Part shown: one piece after another, positions 10,665-21,103 of the stretch
How positions within the stretch are numbered: the first letter of the stretch is position 1
Layout: each line of letters begins with the position of its first letter
Source: Ignavibacteriales bacterium
GTDB lineage: Bacteria; Bacteroidota; Ignavibacteria; T3Sed10-11
Direction of reading: 5' to 3'
Assembly (NCBI GenBank): GCA_003562775.1
Contig: PWTU01000190.1
Location: 42,381-106,380 of the forward strand
Length of the DNA: 64,000 bases
Position numbers and translations under genes: made by a program
The notes under the pieces: model-generated
The model's database searches: none
Seen by the model: only the letters and a program-made list of their open reading frames with translations
Told to the model about the DNA's origin: nothing

Positions 10665-12152
10665 ATGAACAACCGTCAAGAATTTTTCACCTCACGGTGG
10701 GGAATGATTCTTGCGGTGATTGGGATTGCGGTGGGAACCGGCAATATCTGGCGTTTTCCCCGCATCGTTGCACAGAATGACGGCGGATCATTTCTTATAC
10801 CCTGGGTAATTTTTCTTTTCATCTGGTCGATCCCGCTAATTATTACCGAGATCGCTATAGGTAAGAAAACACGTAAAGGAACCGTCGGAGCGCTTTCCGA
10901 GATGGCCGGAGAGAAATTCGGGTGGATGGGTGCTTTTGTCGGATTCGTTGCAACCGCTATAATGTTCTATTATGCAGTGGTGGCTGGATGGTGTATTAAA
11001 TATTTATATACATCATTCACCGGGTCAATTGTTACGACGGCGGATCATGTTGCATTATGGGATTCCTTCACGGCCGGTTATCAACCGTTGTTTTTCCATG
11101 CAATTGCAATGCTGGTCGGTGTCTATATAATTTACCGGGGTGTGGTTGAAGGCATCGAACGGTGGAATCGTATTCTTGTTCCCTCGCTGCTGGTGATGTT
11201 GTTGATACTGGCTGTACGTGCGATCACACTCGACGGTGCGATGGAGGGGATCGTCTATTTATTCACGCCGAATCTCGAGCGATTATTCGATCACCGGATC
11301 TGGCTGCAAGCGCTTACGCAAAATGCCTGGGATACAGGCGCCGGTTGGGGTTTGATCCTGACATATGCTATTTATCTCAGGAAACGGGAAGATATGGCGC
11401 TTAATGCTGCGGTAACCGGGTTAAGCAACAACTCGGTTTCGCTGCTTGCAGCTATTATCGTTTTTGCTACGATATTCGGGATCGCAGGAGCGGCGGGGGT
11501 CGAAGAGCTTGAAATCGGAACGGGAAGCACGAACATCGGAATGGCATTTATCTTTTTACCGCAATTATTCACGCAGATGCCCGGCGGCGTCATTGTCCAA
11601 AGTTTTTTCTCCAGCATCTTCTTTTTATCACTCAGTGTCGCGGCGATTAGTTCGTTAATTTCTATGATCGAGCTTGCCGTTCGCGTTTTTATGGATATGG
11701 GATTACACCGCCGTAATGCAATAGTAATCGTCGGTTCGTTAGGATTTCTCTTTGGAATCCCTTCAGCGCTAAGTTTGACCGTTTTTTATAATCAGGATTG
11801 GGTATGGGGCATTGCTTTGATGATAAGCGGTGGATTTATCTCTTTTTCGGTGATTAAATACGGTGTCGATAAATTCCGGCGTGAAGTCGTCAACGGTGAG
11901 GGTTCGGATGTAAAAATCGGAAAATGGTATAATATAGTTATAGCGATTCTTATACCACTGCAGGTGATCGTGTTGATCGTATGGTGGCTTTATTCATCCA
12001 CGCAATGGGACCCCGATGGCTGGTGGAATCCGTTCGGTGCTGAAACGCTCGGCACCTGTTTGTTTCAATGGGGAATCATCCTCGCATTATTTATAGGTTT
12101 CAATAAGATTATAGTCCGCCGTACTATGAATCACACAACAAAAAAAACATAA
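10665..12152 (+). CDS. Sodium-dependent neurotransmitter-symporter-family (NSS/SNF) transporter
   Basis: WGMILAVIGIAVGTGNIWRFPRIVAQNDGGSFLIPW motif. Confidence 0.93.
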   Translation: MNNRQEFFTSRWGMILAVIGIAVGTGNIWRFPRIVAQNDGGSFLIPWVIFLFIWSIPLIITEIAIGKKTRKGTVGALSEMAGEKFGWMGAFVGFVATAIMFYYAVVAGWCIKYLYTSFTGSIVTTADHVALWDSFTAGYQPLFFHAIAMLVGVYIIYRGVVEGIERWNRILVPSLLVMLLILAVRAITLDGAMEGIVYLFTPNLERLFDHRIWLQALTQNAWDTGAGWGLILTYAIYLRKREDMALNAAVTGLSNNSVSLLAAIIVFATIFGIAGAAGVEELEIGTGSTNIGMAFIFLPQLFTQMPGGVIVQSFFSSIFFLSLSVAAISSLISMIELAVRVFMDMGLHRRNAIVIVGSLGFLFGIPSALSLTVFYNQDWVWGIALMISGGFISFSVIKYGVDKFRREVVNGEGSDVKIGKWYNIVIAILIPLQVIVLIVWWLYSSTQWDPDGWWNPFGAETLGTCLFQWGIILALFIGFNKIIVRRTMNHTTKKT

Positions 12153-12159
12153 TTATCCT

Positions 12160-12279
12160 ATGGAACTTGCTACTTTACTTACAATGATTTTCACACTCGG
12201 CGTTGTCTGGGGCGGATGTATATTTGTCGTTCTGCTCGCAATGAAACGTGAGAGGATTAAAAAAGATAATGAAAAGTAG
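12160..12279 (+). CDS. MetS-like NSS transporter small subunit (39 aa)
   Basis: ORF absent from the track: MELATLLTMIFTLGVVWGGCIFVVLLAMKRERIKKDNEK*; single TM helix with basic C-tail, directly downstream of the NSS transporter. Confidence 0.72.
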   Translation: MELATLLTMIFTLGVVWGGCIFVVLLAMKRERIKKDNEK

Positions 12280-13336
12280 GAGACCGAAAAAACCTCCGCG
12301 GCTTTCAATCGATGATTTGCAGGAGGCGGTGAAACAAAATAACATTGCACCGTGCTATTTGTTTGCCGGGCCTGAGCTCTTCACGACGGATGAGGCGGTA
12401 ACACTGCTATGCGACGCGATCGTTCCGGTTGAACAGCGAAGTTTTAATTATGACGTTTTGTACGGATATGAAGTGGATGTGAACGAAGTGATAGCTCTCG
12501 CTTCGTCGTATCCGATGATGGGAGAGAAGCGGATGGTCGTGGTGAAGGAGCTCGATAAATTAAATAAATCCGATATGCTGACGTCCTATATAAAGAACCC
12601 ACTCGATTCAACCGTTTTAATTCTTATTAGTGAATCACCCGATTTCCGGAAGAATCCGTTTCGCATTTTTGATGAGAAGAGAATACTTGATTGTAAACCC
12701 GTGTACGATAATCAGGTGCCGCAATGGATAATGAAACGAGTTAAACGATACAAGAAGTCCATACTACCGGAAGCGGCGACAATGCTTGCAGCATATACCG
12801 GAACGGCTCTTCGGCAGGTTGCGAATGAACTCGAAAAACTGGATATTTATACGGCGGATCGGAAAGAAATTTCCATAGACGATGTTCATGCAGTGGTCGG
12901 AGTTACGAAGGCGTTTAATATTTTTGAACTCTATAAAGCTATAGGATTCAAAGACGCATCGAATGCAATTAATATCCTGGACAGAATGCTCGAACGTGGT
13001 GAAAGCCCGGTGATGATAATAACTATGCTTACGCGTCTTTTCTCACAGATAGCCAAGCTTGGCGATCTCGAATCGAAAAATGTTCCGAAACAGAAGATCG
13101 CGAGCGACTTGAAAATTAACCCTTTTTTTCTCGATGAATATTTCGGTTATCTGAAAAAACATCCGCCGGACTCGATCGCCGGCAGATTTAAATCTTTGCT
13201 GAGTGCGGATACAGCATTAAAAACTACAAATAAAGACCCGCGCCTTATTTTATCGATACTTATATATCATCTAATGGATAAGGATACCGGTTCTCTTGAT
13301 ATAATTAACGAATTAGAAGGTCAGTTCATTGGGTGA
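12269..13336 (+). CDS. holA: DNA polymerase III subunit delta
   Basis: CYLFAGPELFTTDEAV..., AAYTGTALRQVANELEKL; ORF track starts at a GTG (12248), ATG at 12269 preferred. Confidence 0.85.
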   Translation: MKSRRPKKPPRLSIDDLQEAVKQNNIAPCYLFAGPELFTTDEAVTLLCDAIVPVEQRSFNYDVLYGYEVDVNEVIALASSYPMMGEKRMVVVKELDKLNKSDMLTSYIKNPLDSTVLILISESPDFRKNPFRIFDEKRILDCKPVYDNQVPQWIMKRVKRYKKSILPEAATMLAAYTGTALRQVANELEKLDIYTADRKEISIDDVHAVVGVTKAFNIFELYKAIGFKDASNAINILDRMLERGESPVMIITMLTRLFSQIAKLGDLESKNVPKQKIASDLKINPFFLDEYFGYLKKHPPDSIAGRFKSLLSADTALKTTNKDPRLILSILIYHLMDKDTGSLDIINELEGQFIG

Positions 13337-14885
13337 GATTCGGTCATTTTTTGATTTTTCAGGAACAGCATCTGCCGAGTGGCGTTTGTTCTTATTGATG
13401 TTAATCGGATTATTTTTATTTGTAGTGATTGCAGAAGTGCTCCGGAAGATAACATCGCTCACCGGGAATACGACGAGGAAAATAGTTCACATACTTGTCG
13501 GGATATTCGTATTTTTCGTACCAATTCTGTTTATCTCACCGGTTCCGGGCCTTCTGATGTCGGTGCTTTTTATTTGTATGAATTATTTTTCCGTACGTTT
13601 TCGTTTGTTTAAAGGGATGGATGATACAACCCGTCAAACATATGGTACCGTGTATTTTCCGCTTGCCTTTTTTATACTCATTCTTTTTTTCTGGAATTCT
13701 TATCCTGTTATAATTTCAACATCAATTCTCATTCTCGGACTTGCTGATGCGGCAGCATCTTTTGTGGGGGAAAGAGTAAGAAATCCACGGTTTTTTACTT
13801 TTACCGCTGACAGAAAATCATTACAGGGAAGCAGTGCAATGTTCATCGTTGCATTCATTGTCACGGCAGGATGTCTTTTATGGTATCCTTTTTCAATGCC
13901 GTCCGAAGCTCTGCTTGCCGGCTCATCGGTTGCTTTTATACTTGCATTGTCGTTTGTTGTTGCATCGGTCGCTACCGTTGTCGAAGCTCTTTCCGTCAGA
14001 GGGTTTGATAATCTGTTTATACCGCTGAGTGCTTCGATAATATTGTATGTCGGTCTGGAAGGAGCGGGATCAATTGAAATACAATTGTTTGTCGGATTTG
14101 TCTTTGCTGCATTGATTAGTATAGCATCGTTGCGGGTGGGTTTTCTTTCACCCAACGGCGCCGCAGCAACATTTCTGATGGCTGTGATTATATTCGGTAT
14201 CGGTGGATGGAAGTGGACTATCCCGATGCTTACATTTTTTATGCTGTCGAGTATAATCTCCAGGATGAAAAGCAAACGGAAGGAAGCCGCTGAACTTGTT
14301 TTTGAGAAATCACACCGCCGCGATATGTGGCAGGTAGCTGCAAACGGAGGTCTTGCATCGGTTTTTGTGTTATTGGAATTTATTATGCCACATCCTGTGT
14401 GGTATTTTGCTTATCTCGGTGCGGTTGCGGCGGCAACGGCGGATACGTGGGGTACGGAATTCGGAGTATCATTCAGCTCGGGAGCGAGGAGTATTATTAC
14501 GTTTCGAAAAGTACCGCTCGGAACGTCGGGAGGAGTATCGATTACCGGTACCGTTGCGGGACTTGCAGGAGGTGCAATAATTGCATTAAGTGGCTACACC
14601 TGGTATCACCAGACTATAGAAATAATACCATCGTCGTTTATTCTCGTCGGGTTAATAGCCGGTTCAGGTGTTGCGGGAAGTTTATTCGATAGCTATCTTG
14701 GCGCTATGTACCAGGCAATATACAAATGTCCGGAATGTGAAAATCTGACCGAGCGGAAACACCACTGCGGAAAACCGACAAAAAGGGTGCAAGGATTTAC
14801 CTGGATTACGAATGACTATGTTAACTTTGCCTGCACATCGATGGGATCGTCCGTTGCTATTCTGTTATATTTTATGCATATCTGA
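13329..14885 (+). CDS. Fusion of phytol/dolichol-kinase-like (SEC59/VTE5) domain and DUF92 (VTE6-like) domain
   Basis: N-terminal RKIVHILVGIFVFFVP...GLADAAASFVGERV...DRKSLQGSSAMF; C-terminal LSPNGAAATF...AVAAATADTWGTEFG...PLGTSGGVSITGT and CPECENLTERKHHCGKPTKR. Confidence 0.8.
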   Translation: MGEIRSFFDFSGTASAEWRLFLLMLIGLFLFVVIAEVLRKITSLTGNTTRKIVHILVGIFVFFVPILFISPVPGLLMSVLFICMNYFSVRFRLFKGMDDTTRQTYGTVYFPLAFFILILFFWNSYPVIISTSILILGLADAAASFVGERVRNPRFFTFTADRKSLQGSSAMFIVAFIVTAGCLLWYPFSMPSEALLAGSSVAFILALSFVVASVATVVEALSVRGFDNLFIPLSASIILYVGLEGAGSIEIQLFVGFVFAALISIASLRVGFLSPNGAAATFLMAVIIFGIGGWKWTIPMLTFFMLSSIISRMKSKRKEAAELVFEKSHRRDMWQVAANGGLASVFVLLEFIMPHPVWYFAYLGAVAAATADTWGTEFGVSFSSGARSIITFRKVPLGTSGGVSITGTVAGLAGGAIIALSGYTWYHQTIEIIPSSFILVGLIAGSGVAGSLFDSYLGAMYQAIYKCPECENLTERKHHCGKPTKRVQGFTWITNDYVNFACTSMGSSVAILLYFMHI

Positions 14886-14945
14886 TTAGCATATAGTATA
14901 GTTTTTATCATTCATTACCATTACTAATATCGGAGGAGCAACGCT

Positions 14946-15614
14946 ATGGGACAGTTTAACGGTATATTCGAATCATTGAATCAATTCTGGATCGATGTCG
15001 GGGGCTTTCTTCCGAACCTACTTGTTGCATTTGTACTGCTTATTGTCGGATGGATAATTGCGAAAGTGGTGAGGAGTATAACTATCCGGGGACTCCGGTT
15101 TCTCCGGGTGGATGTGTTTGCGGAACGCTCGGGTATTGAAGGTTTTCTGCTCAAAGGAGGAGTTCGTTTTACGGCCGTTACACTTATTGCCGCGTTAGTT
15201 TATTGGACAATATTTTTTGTTGTTTTTCTTGCGGTGTTAAATACTCTCGGTCTTGATATCGCGGCGGAGTTGTTCAATCAAATTATACTGTATATTCCCA
15301 ATGTAATTGTTGCAATTGCATTGCTTATTTTTGGAACACTCTTTGCTCAATTTATTCAAAGTGCATTATTTACCTATCTGAATAATGTGGGGGTAGGCGG
15401 TGCGCGTCTCGTGAGCGGTATCGCAAAGTATGCTATCATCGTTTTTGTCGTCTCTATCGTGCTTGAACAACTTGCTATCGGAGGGGAAATACTCGTCTCC
15501 GCATTTCAGATAGCTTTCGGCGCCCTCTGTTTGGCTCTTGCTTTGGCTTTCGGATTGGGTGGGAGAGACTGGGCCGCACGTGTTATTGATAATGCCGCGA
15601 AGAAGGCAAATTAA
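14946..15614 (+). CDS. Small mechanosensitive-channel-like TM-helix protein without MscS beta domain
   Basis: Conserved TM helix LPNLLVAFVLLIVGWIIAKVV repeated as IPNVIVAIALLIFGTLFAQFI; C-terminal LALAFGLGGRDWAARVI. Confidence 0.7.
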   Translation: MGQFNGIFESLNQFWIDVGGFLPNLLVAFVLLIVGWIIAKVVRSITIRGLRFLRVDVFAERSGIEGFLLKGGVRFTAVTLIAALVYWTIFFVVFLAVLNTLGLDIAAELFNQIILYIPNVIVAIALLIFGTLFAQFIQSALFTYLNNVGVGGARLVSGIAKYAIIVFVVSIVLEQLAIGGEILVSAFQIAFGALCLALALAFGLGGRDWAARVIDNAAKKAN

Positions 15615-15626
15615 CGGGAGAGACAT

Positions 15627-16475
15627 ATGATTCTGGATTGCCATGTACATATCAACAATTATTCGGATGAAACAAAAGATGCAACTGCGAACACATTCGA
15701 AGAATTACAAAACACAATGCGCAGGAATAGAATCGACGCTGCAATGATTTTGACATCGTATAAAGTTAATCCCGGCCGTCCGTCAACAAAGCAGGTAGTT
15801 CGACTCACTGAAAACCTGAACCATATCTATGTCGTTGCGGGTATCAGCTATCTGAATTTTCATTTGGATTATCTTGTCGAATTGCGGGATTATTTAAAGG
15901 ACAGAACGGTACGGGGATTGAAATTATATCCGGGATATGAGCCGTTCTACCCGAACGACGAGATCCTTCACCCCGTGTATGAGCTTGCGGAGGAGTTCGA
16001 TGTGCCGGTCATGATTCATACGGGCGACACCTATTCCCCGACAGGAAAAATTAAATACTCACATCCGATCCATGTCGATGATGTGGCCGTCGATTTTCCG
16101 AATGTGAAATTTATTATCTGTCATCTCGGGAATCCGTGGACCCGCGATACAATGGAAGTGGTATATAAAAACGAAAATGTGTATACCGATGTTTCCGGGC
16201 TTGTACTTGGTAATTTTACCGATCGGTTCGAGGTCTTTATGCGGAAACAATTGCAGGAAATGATTTTATATGGTGTTAATCCGAATCATGTGTTATACGG
16301 AACCGATTGGCCTATCTGTACGATGGAAACGTATCTCAAATTTATCAATGAGCTAAAACTCCCGCTGGATGATAAGAAGAAAATATTCTGGGAGAACGGT
16401 GCAAAATTATTCAAACTTTCTCGATCTGATTCCCAGCTTAATAGAGGATCCATGTGGGATTTTCTGAAAACCTGA
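15627..16475 (+). CDS. Amidohydrolase family (TIM barrel, COG2159-like) metal-dependent hydrolase
   Basis: MILDCHVHI...RGLKLYPGYEP...VMIHTGDT...CHLGNPW...VLYGTDWP. Confidence 0.85.
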   Translation: MILDCHVHINNYSDETKDATANTFEELQNTMRRNRIDAAMILTSYKVNPGRPSTKQVVRLTENLNHIYVVAGISYLNFHLDYLVELRDYLKDRTVRGLKLYPGYEPFYPNDEILHPVYELAEEFDVPVMIHTGDTYSPTGKIKYSHPIHVDDVAVDFPNVKFIICHLGNPWTRDTMEVVYKNENVYTDVSGLVLGNFTDRFEVFMRKQLQEMILYGVNPNHVLYGTDWPICTMETYLKFINELKLPLDDKKKIFWENGAKLFKLSRSDSQLNRGSMWDFLKT

Positions 16476-16491
16476 AATTTAAGGATATGAA

Positions 16492-17265
16492 ATGATGCAA
16501 TTGAAAAATAAAATAGTTCTTATTACCGGAGCAAGCAGCGGCATAGGTAGGGCATGTGCACAGCGGTTTGCCGAAGCCGGAGCAAAACTTATCCTTGCTG
16601 CTCGAAGGAGAGAACGTCTTATTGAGTTGGTGAATGCTATCCGGGAAAAACATGCTACTGAAGTACATATTCTCACCCTTGATGTACGCGATCAAAAAGC
16701 AGTTGAGACGAGTATCAGGTCATTACCCGATGCATGGAATGAAATAGATATACTCGTAAATAACGCCGGCTTGAGCCGGGGTCTGGATAAGTTTCACGAA
16801 GGAAAATTTGAGGATTGGGAGGAGATGCTCGATACAAATGTCAAAGGACTGCTGTATGTAAGCAGGATGGTCATTCCGGGAATGGTAGAACGCAAAAGAG
16901 GAACGATCGTAAACATCGGCTCGATAGCAGGGAGGGAAGTGTATCCAAAGGGTAATGTGTATTGTGCTTCAAAATTTGCCGTTGATGCGTTGACCAAAGG
17001 TATGCGTCTTGACCTTGTCGATACTCCGGTTCGAGTTTGCACGGTCGATCCCGGTTTGGTGGAGACGGAATTCAGCCGGGTTCGATTTCGCGGCGATTCC
17101 GAAAAAGCTGAAAAAGTCTATCAGGGATTAACACCGCTAACGGGAGACGATGTTGCCGATGCCGTCGTATTTGCTGCCAGCCGCCCGTCTCATGTGCAGT
17201 GTGCCGAGATATTGTTGCTGCCAACCGATCAGGCATCACCGACGGTCGTTCATAGAACAGAATAA
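16492..17265 (+). CDS. SDR family NAD(P)-dependent oxidoreductase (YdfG-like)
   Basis: VLITGASSGIGRA, LVNNAGLSRG, YCASKFAVDALTKGMRLDL; start may be 16495. Confidence 0.92.
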   Translation: MMQLKNKIVLITGASSGIGRACAQRFAEAGAKLILAARRRERLIELVNAIREKHATEVHILTLDVRDQKAVETSIRSLPDAWNEIDILVNNAGLSRGLDKFHEGKFEDWEEMLDTNVKGLLYVSRMVIPGMVERKRGTIVNIGSIAGREVYPKGNVYCASKFAVDALTKGMRLDLVDTPVRVCTVDPGLVETEFSRVRFRGDSEKAEKVYQGLTPLTGDDVADAVVFAASRPSHVQCAEILLLPTDQASPTVVHRTE

Positions 17266-17280
17266 CAGAAGAGGACCAAT

Positions 17281-17652
17281 ATGCAACGCATATTTTTTAT
17301 TCTCGGAGCTTCGTTTGCGTTTCTCGGTGTTGCTGCCGGCGCATTCGGTGCTCATTCATTGCGTGATATGATTTCAAGTCACTACCTCCAAATATTTGAA
17401 ACTGCGGTCCGCTATCAAATGTATCACGCATTCGCACTGATAATAACGGGGTGGGCGCTTGATAGACGGGAAAATACCTATTTTCGTTTTGCCGGCTGGA
17501 TGTTTGCAATAGGGATATTTTTGTTTTCAGGTAGTTTGTATATCTTATCGTTGACCGCTGCCGGATGGTTGGGAGGAGTAACACCGTTTGGCGGCGTTTC
17601 ATTTCTTGCCGGTTGGGTATTATTGGTAGTCGGTTTTGTAAATTCGAAGTAA
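17281..17652 (+). CDS. DUF423 family membrane protein
   Basis: GVAAGAFGAHSLRD...RYQMYHAFALI...FSGSLYILSLT...TPFGGVSFLAGW. Confidence 0.9.
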   Translation: MQRIFFILGASFAFLGVAAGAFGAHSLRDMISSHYLQIFETAVRYQMYHAFALIITGWALDRRENTYFRFAGWMFAIGIFLFSGSLYILSLTAAGWLGGVTPFGGVSFLAGWVLLVVGFVNSK

Positions 17653-17757
17653 TCATGGTTTAACTCGCCGGTCGTTTGTGATTTGATATGAAGGTAAATA
17701 TAATATCATTTACTTTGTTAAATATCTTTTTTATGAATAGTAGAGGGTGCTAATACT

Positions 17758-20085
17758 ATGAAAAATTTACCAGTACTTCTGTCCTTGCTTCTCATATTTG
17801 GAATTATTTTAACTGTAAAAGCAGATGAACCTTCACGTGGTTGGCTGACGGTCGATTTAATTATGCGCGATGCGGCGTGGATGGGAATATCCCCGGGCGA
17901 TGTATTCTGGTCGGAAGACGGATCGGGTATTTATTTTCGGTGGAGAACAGAGGGGGATGATGGTGATTCACTTTATGTTGTGTCCGCTGAAGGCGGTATC
18001 CCGGAACGGGTATCAATTGAAGAATTTCGAAACCTTCCGTCGCAAAGGGGCGATTATACCCGGGACCGTTCGCAGAAGGTATATGATAAGCATGGTGATA
18101 TTTTTGTCTATGATGTTAACCGGAGAACTGAACGCCGGATAACGAACACTCTCGATCGAAAATCCAATCCCCGGTTTACTTTCGGTGAGAGAAAAATAAC
18201 ATTCGAAAGCGGAAGCAATCTATTTATGTATGATCTTGAATCGGGCTTGCTGTCCCAGCTTACCAATATCCGCAGCGGCTCACCGGCGCAAGAGGAGGGA
18301 CTTACAGAAAAGGAAGAATACTTACGGGATAGGGAACTCGAGTTATTCGAAGTGCTGCGTGAAAGAAAAAGAAGACGTGACGAGGAGGAAGCATTTCGTG
18401 AAGCCGTACGCCCGGAGCGTCCATCACCGTATCACAGAGGAAATAAATCGGTATCAAATTTTGTGCTCTCTCCGGATGAGCGGTATATTTCGTTTGTTTT
18501 GACGGAACAGGAGCGACGCACAAAGCCGACGGAGGTTCCGAATTACGTCACCGAAAGCGGTTACATGGAAACGATTCGAAGCAGGGCTAAAACCGGTTAC
18601 CCTCAGATTACTATGTCAATGCATATCTTTGATGCCGTCGGGGATACGGTAAGGGATATACAAGTTGATATGCTCAATAATGAAGATCGTTCCCGGAAGC
18701 CGTCGGAACTTATGTATGGTCCTGTCATCTGGTCGCCCGACGGAAAAAACGCAATATTTCAAATATTTTCTCAGGATAACAAACACGGGTGGATTGTCGG
18801 CGTCGATCCGGCAAAAGCAGCCGTAACCGATATCCTCGAGTATCAGTATGATGAGGCATGGTTAGGCGGACCGGGTATTAGAGGTTGGGGCATGCGATCA
18901 TCGATCGGCTGGATGCCCGATTCGGAACGAATTTATTTTCAGTCGGAAGAAACCGGCTATTCTCATCTGTATGTCGTCAACAAAGACGGCGCCGGTAAAC
19001 GACCATTGACGGAGGGAGCGTTCGAAGTATACAGCGCGGAAATTTCCCGCGATGAAAGCGTGTGGTATTTAATTACAAACGAAAAACATTTCGGTGAACG
19101 ACACCTTTACACAATGCCTCTCGAAGGCGGCGTACGCACTAAAATAACTTCGATGGAAGGGAGAAACGATGCATTTATCTCTCCGCGGGAGGATCGTATC
19201 GCGATTCTTCATTCATTTAAAAATAAAATGCCTGAGTTGTATGTTATGGATAATCAACCGGGCGCCGTTCCCGTTCGGATTACTCAATCACCGTCTGCGG
19301 AATTTTTATCATACGATTGGCGTATACCCGAACTTATCCTTTTTGAAGCACGCGACGGCGTCAAGGTTCCGGCGCGTTTATATTCTCCCGATGAACCGAA
19401 CGGCGCAGCAGTCATTTTTGTCCACGGTGCGGGGTACCTGCAAAATGCTCACCGGTGGTGGAGTAGATATTTCCGCGAATATATGTTCCATAACCTGCTC
19501 GCCGATATGGGATACACCGTTCTCGATATCGATTACCGCGGTAGTGCAGGGCTCGGCCGGGATTGGCGTACGGCAATATATACACATATGGGGGGCAAAG
19601 ATCTCGACGATCATATCGACGGAGCAAACTATCTTGTCGAAGAGCACGGAATCGATCGGGATCGCATCGGAATTTACGGAGGATCCTATGGTGGGTTCAT
19701 TGTGTTTATGGCGATGTTCACGGAACCGGGTGTCTTTGCAGCCGGTGCAGCTTTGCGTCCCGTAACCGACTGGGCTCACTACGCGCACTGGTATTCTTCG
19801 AACATTCTCGATATTCCGTTTGAAGATCACGAGAATTACCGGAGAAGTTCTCCCATATACCATGCCGAAGGATTTGAAGGTTCGCTGCTCATTACAGCGC
19901 CGATGGTCGATACCAATGTTCATTTTCAGGATGTGGTCCGGCTTTCACAACGTTTGATTGAACTGGGAAAAGAGAATTGGGAAGTCGCTCTTTATCCTGT
20001 AGAAGACCATGCTTTTATCGAACCGTCAAGCTGGAAGGATCAGTACAGAAGAATTTTACAATTGTTCGAGAATACATTGCATTAG
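17758..20085 (+). CDS. S9 family serine peptidase (prolyl oligopeptidase/DPP-like), secreted
   Basis: Signal peptide; beta-propeller; GIYGGSYGGF nucleophile elbow; EDHAF catalytic His region. Confidence 0.9.
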   Translation: MKNLPVLLSLLLIFGIILTVKADEPSRGWLTVDLIMRDAAWMGISPGDVFWSEDGSGIYFRWRTEGDDGDSLYVVSAEGGIPERVSIEEFRNLPSQRGDYTRDRSQKVYDKHGDIFVYDVNRRTERRITNTLDRKSNPRFTFGERKITFESGSNLFMYDLESGLLSQLTNIRSGSPAQEEGLTEKEEYLRDRELELFEVLRERKRRRDEEEAFREAVRPERPSPYHRGNKSVSNFVLSPDERYISFVLTEQERRTKPTEVPNYVTESGYMETIRSRAKTGYPQITMSMHIFDAVGDTVRDIQVDMLNNEDRSRKPSELMYGPVIWSPDGKNAIFQIFSQDNKHGWIVGVDPAKAAVTDILEYQYDEAWLGGPGIRGWGMRSSIGWMPDSERIYFQSEETGYSHLYVVNKDGAGKRPLTEGAFEVYSAEISRDESVWYLITNEKHFGERHLYTMPLEGGVRTKITSMEGRNDAFISPREDRIAILHSFKNKMPELYVMDNQPGAVPVRITQSPSAEFLSYDWRIPELILFEARDGVKVPARLYSPDEPNGAAVIFVHGAGYLQNAHRWWSRYFREYMFHNLLADMGYTVLDIDYRGSAGLGRDWRTAIYTHMGGKDLDDHIDGANYLVEEHGIDRDRIGIYGGSYGGFIVFMAMFTEPGVFAAGAALRPVTDWAHYAHWYSSNILDIPFEDHENYRRSSPIYHAEGFEGSLLITAPMVDTNVHFQDVVRLSQRLIELGKENWEVALYPVEDHAFIEPSSWKDQYRRILQLFENTLH

Positions 20086-20107
20086 AAAACACACGTAAAG
20101 GATAATT

Positions 20108-21103
20108 ATGCGAAACAGCCGGATAACAGGGATAGGGCGTCACGTACCGGATCGTGTTATTACGAATTTCGACCTTGAAAAGATGATGGATACCAGCGAT
20201 GAGTGGATTCGGGAACGAACCGGTATACAAACACGACATTGGGTGCGTGAAGGCGACACTTTATCGGGGTTAGCGTATAATGCAACAATGAAAGCGCTTG
20301 ATATGGCTGGAAAGAAACCCGGTGAAATTCAATTCATAATATTTGCGAGTCTCGCGTCGGATCACGAATTTCCCGGCGGAGGATGTTTTCTGCAGAAGAA
20401 GTTGGGCATACCTGGTGTGCCGGCGATGGATATACGCAATGCGTGCAGCGGGTTTGTCTACGGACTTTCCGTTGCCGATCAGTTTATTAAAACCGGAATG
20501 TACGATACGATACTTCTCGTCGGTGCCGAGATCCAGAGTACCTCACTTGATCTCACAACCCGCGGACGCGATGTGTCGGTTATCTTCGGCGACGGAGCGG
20601 GCGCTGCCGTTATTACACCGACGGAGAAAGAAGAAAAGGGTGTGTTGACAACCCATCTCCACGCCGACGGAACATTTGCAGATAAATTATGGGCCGATGC
20701 TCCTTCGGTTAACGATAATCCGCGTATATCGAAAGCGCTGGTTGAGACCGATCGGATTTATCCCAAGATGGAAGGACGTTTTGTGTTTAAACATGCAGTC
20801 ACCCGTTTTCCCGAGGTTATTCACGAAGCTCTTGCCGCTGCGGGGTATACGAAGGATGATCTCGATCTGGTGATTCCTCATCAGGCAAACAGGCGAATCA
20901 CCGAAGCCGTAGCACATCAATTGCAACTGGGGATGGATAAAGTGTACAGCAACATCGAACGGTACGGGAATACGACCGCTGCATCGATTCCTATTGCAAT
21001 AAGTGAAGCGGTGGAGCAGGGACTGATAAAGGAAAACTCACTGGTATGTCTGGCATCTTTCGGCGCGGGATTTACATGGGCGTCAGCGTTGATCAGATGG
21101 TAG
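20108..21103 (+). CDS. fabH: 3-oxoacyl-ACP synthase III (KAS III)
   Basis: DEWIRERTGI, RNACSGFVYGL (active Cys), VIPHQANRRI, NTTAASIPIA. Confidence 0.9.
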   Translation: MRNSRITGIGRHVPDRVITNFDLEKMMDTSDEWIRERTGIQTRHWVREGDTLSGLAYNATMKALDMAGKKPGEIQFIIFASLASDHEFPGGGCFLQKKLGIPGVPAMDIRNACSGFVYGLSVADQFIKTGMYDTILLVGAEIQSTSLDLTTRGRDVSVIFGDGAGAAVITPTEKEEKGVLTTHLHADGTFADKLWADAPSVNDNPRISKALVETDRIYPKMEGRFVFKHAVTRFPEVIHEALAAAGYTKDDLDLVIPHQANRRITEAVAHQLQLGMDKVYSNIERYGNTTAASIPIAISEAVEQGLIKENSLVCLASFGAGFTWASALIRW

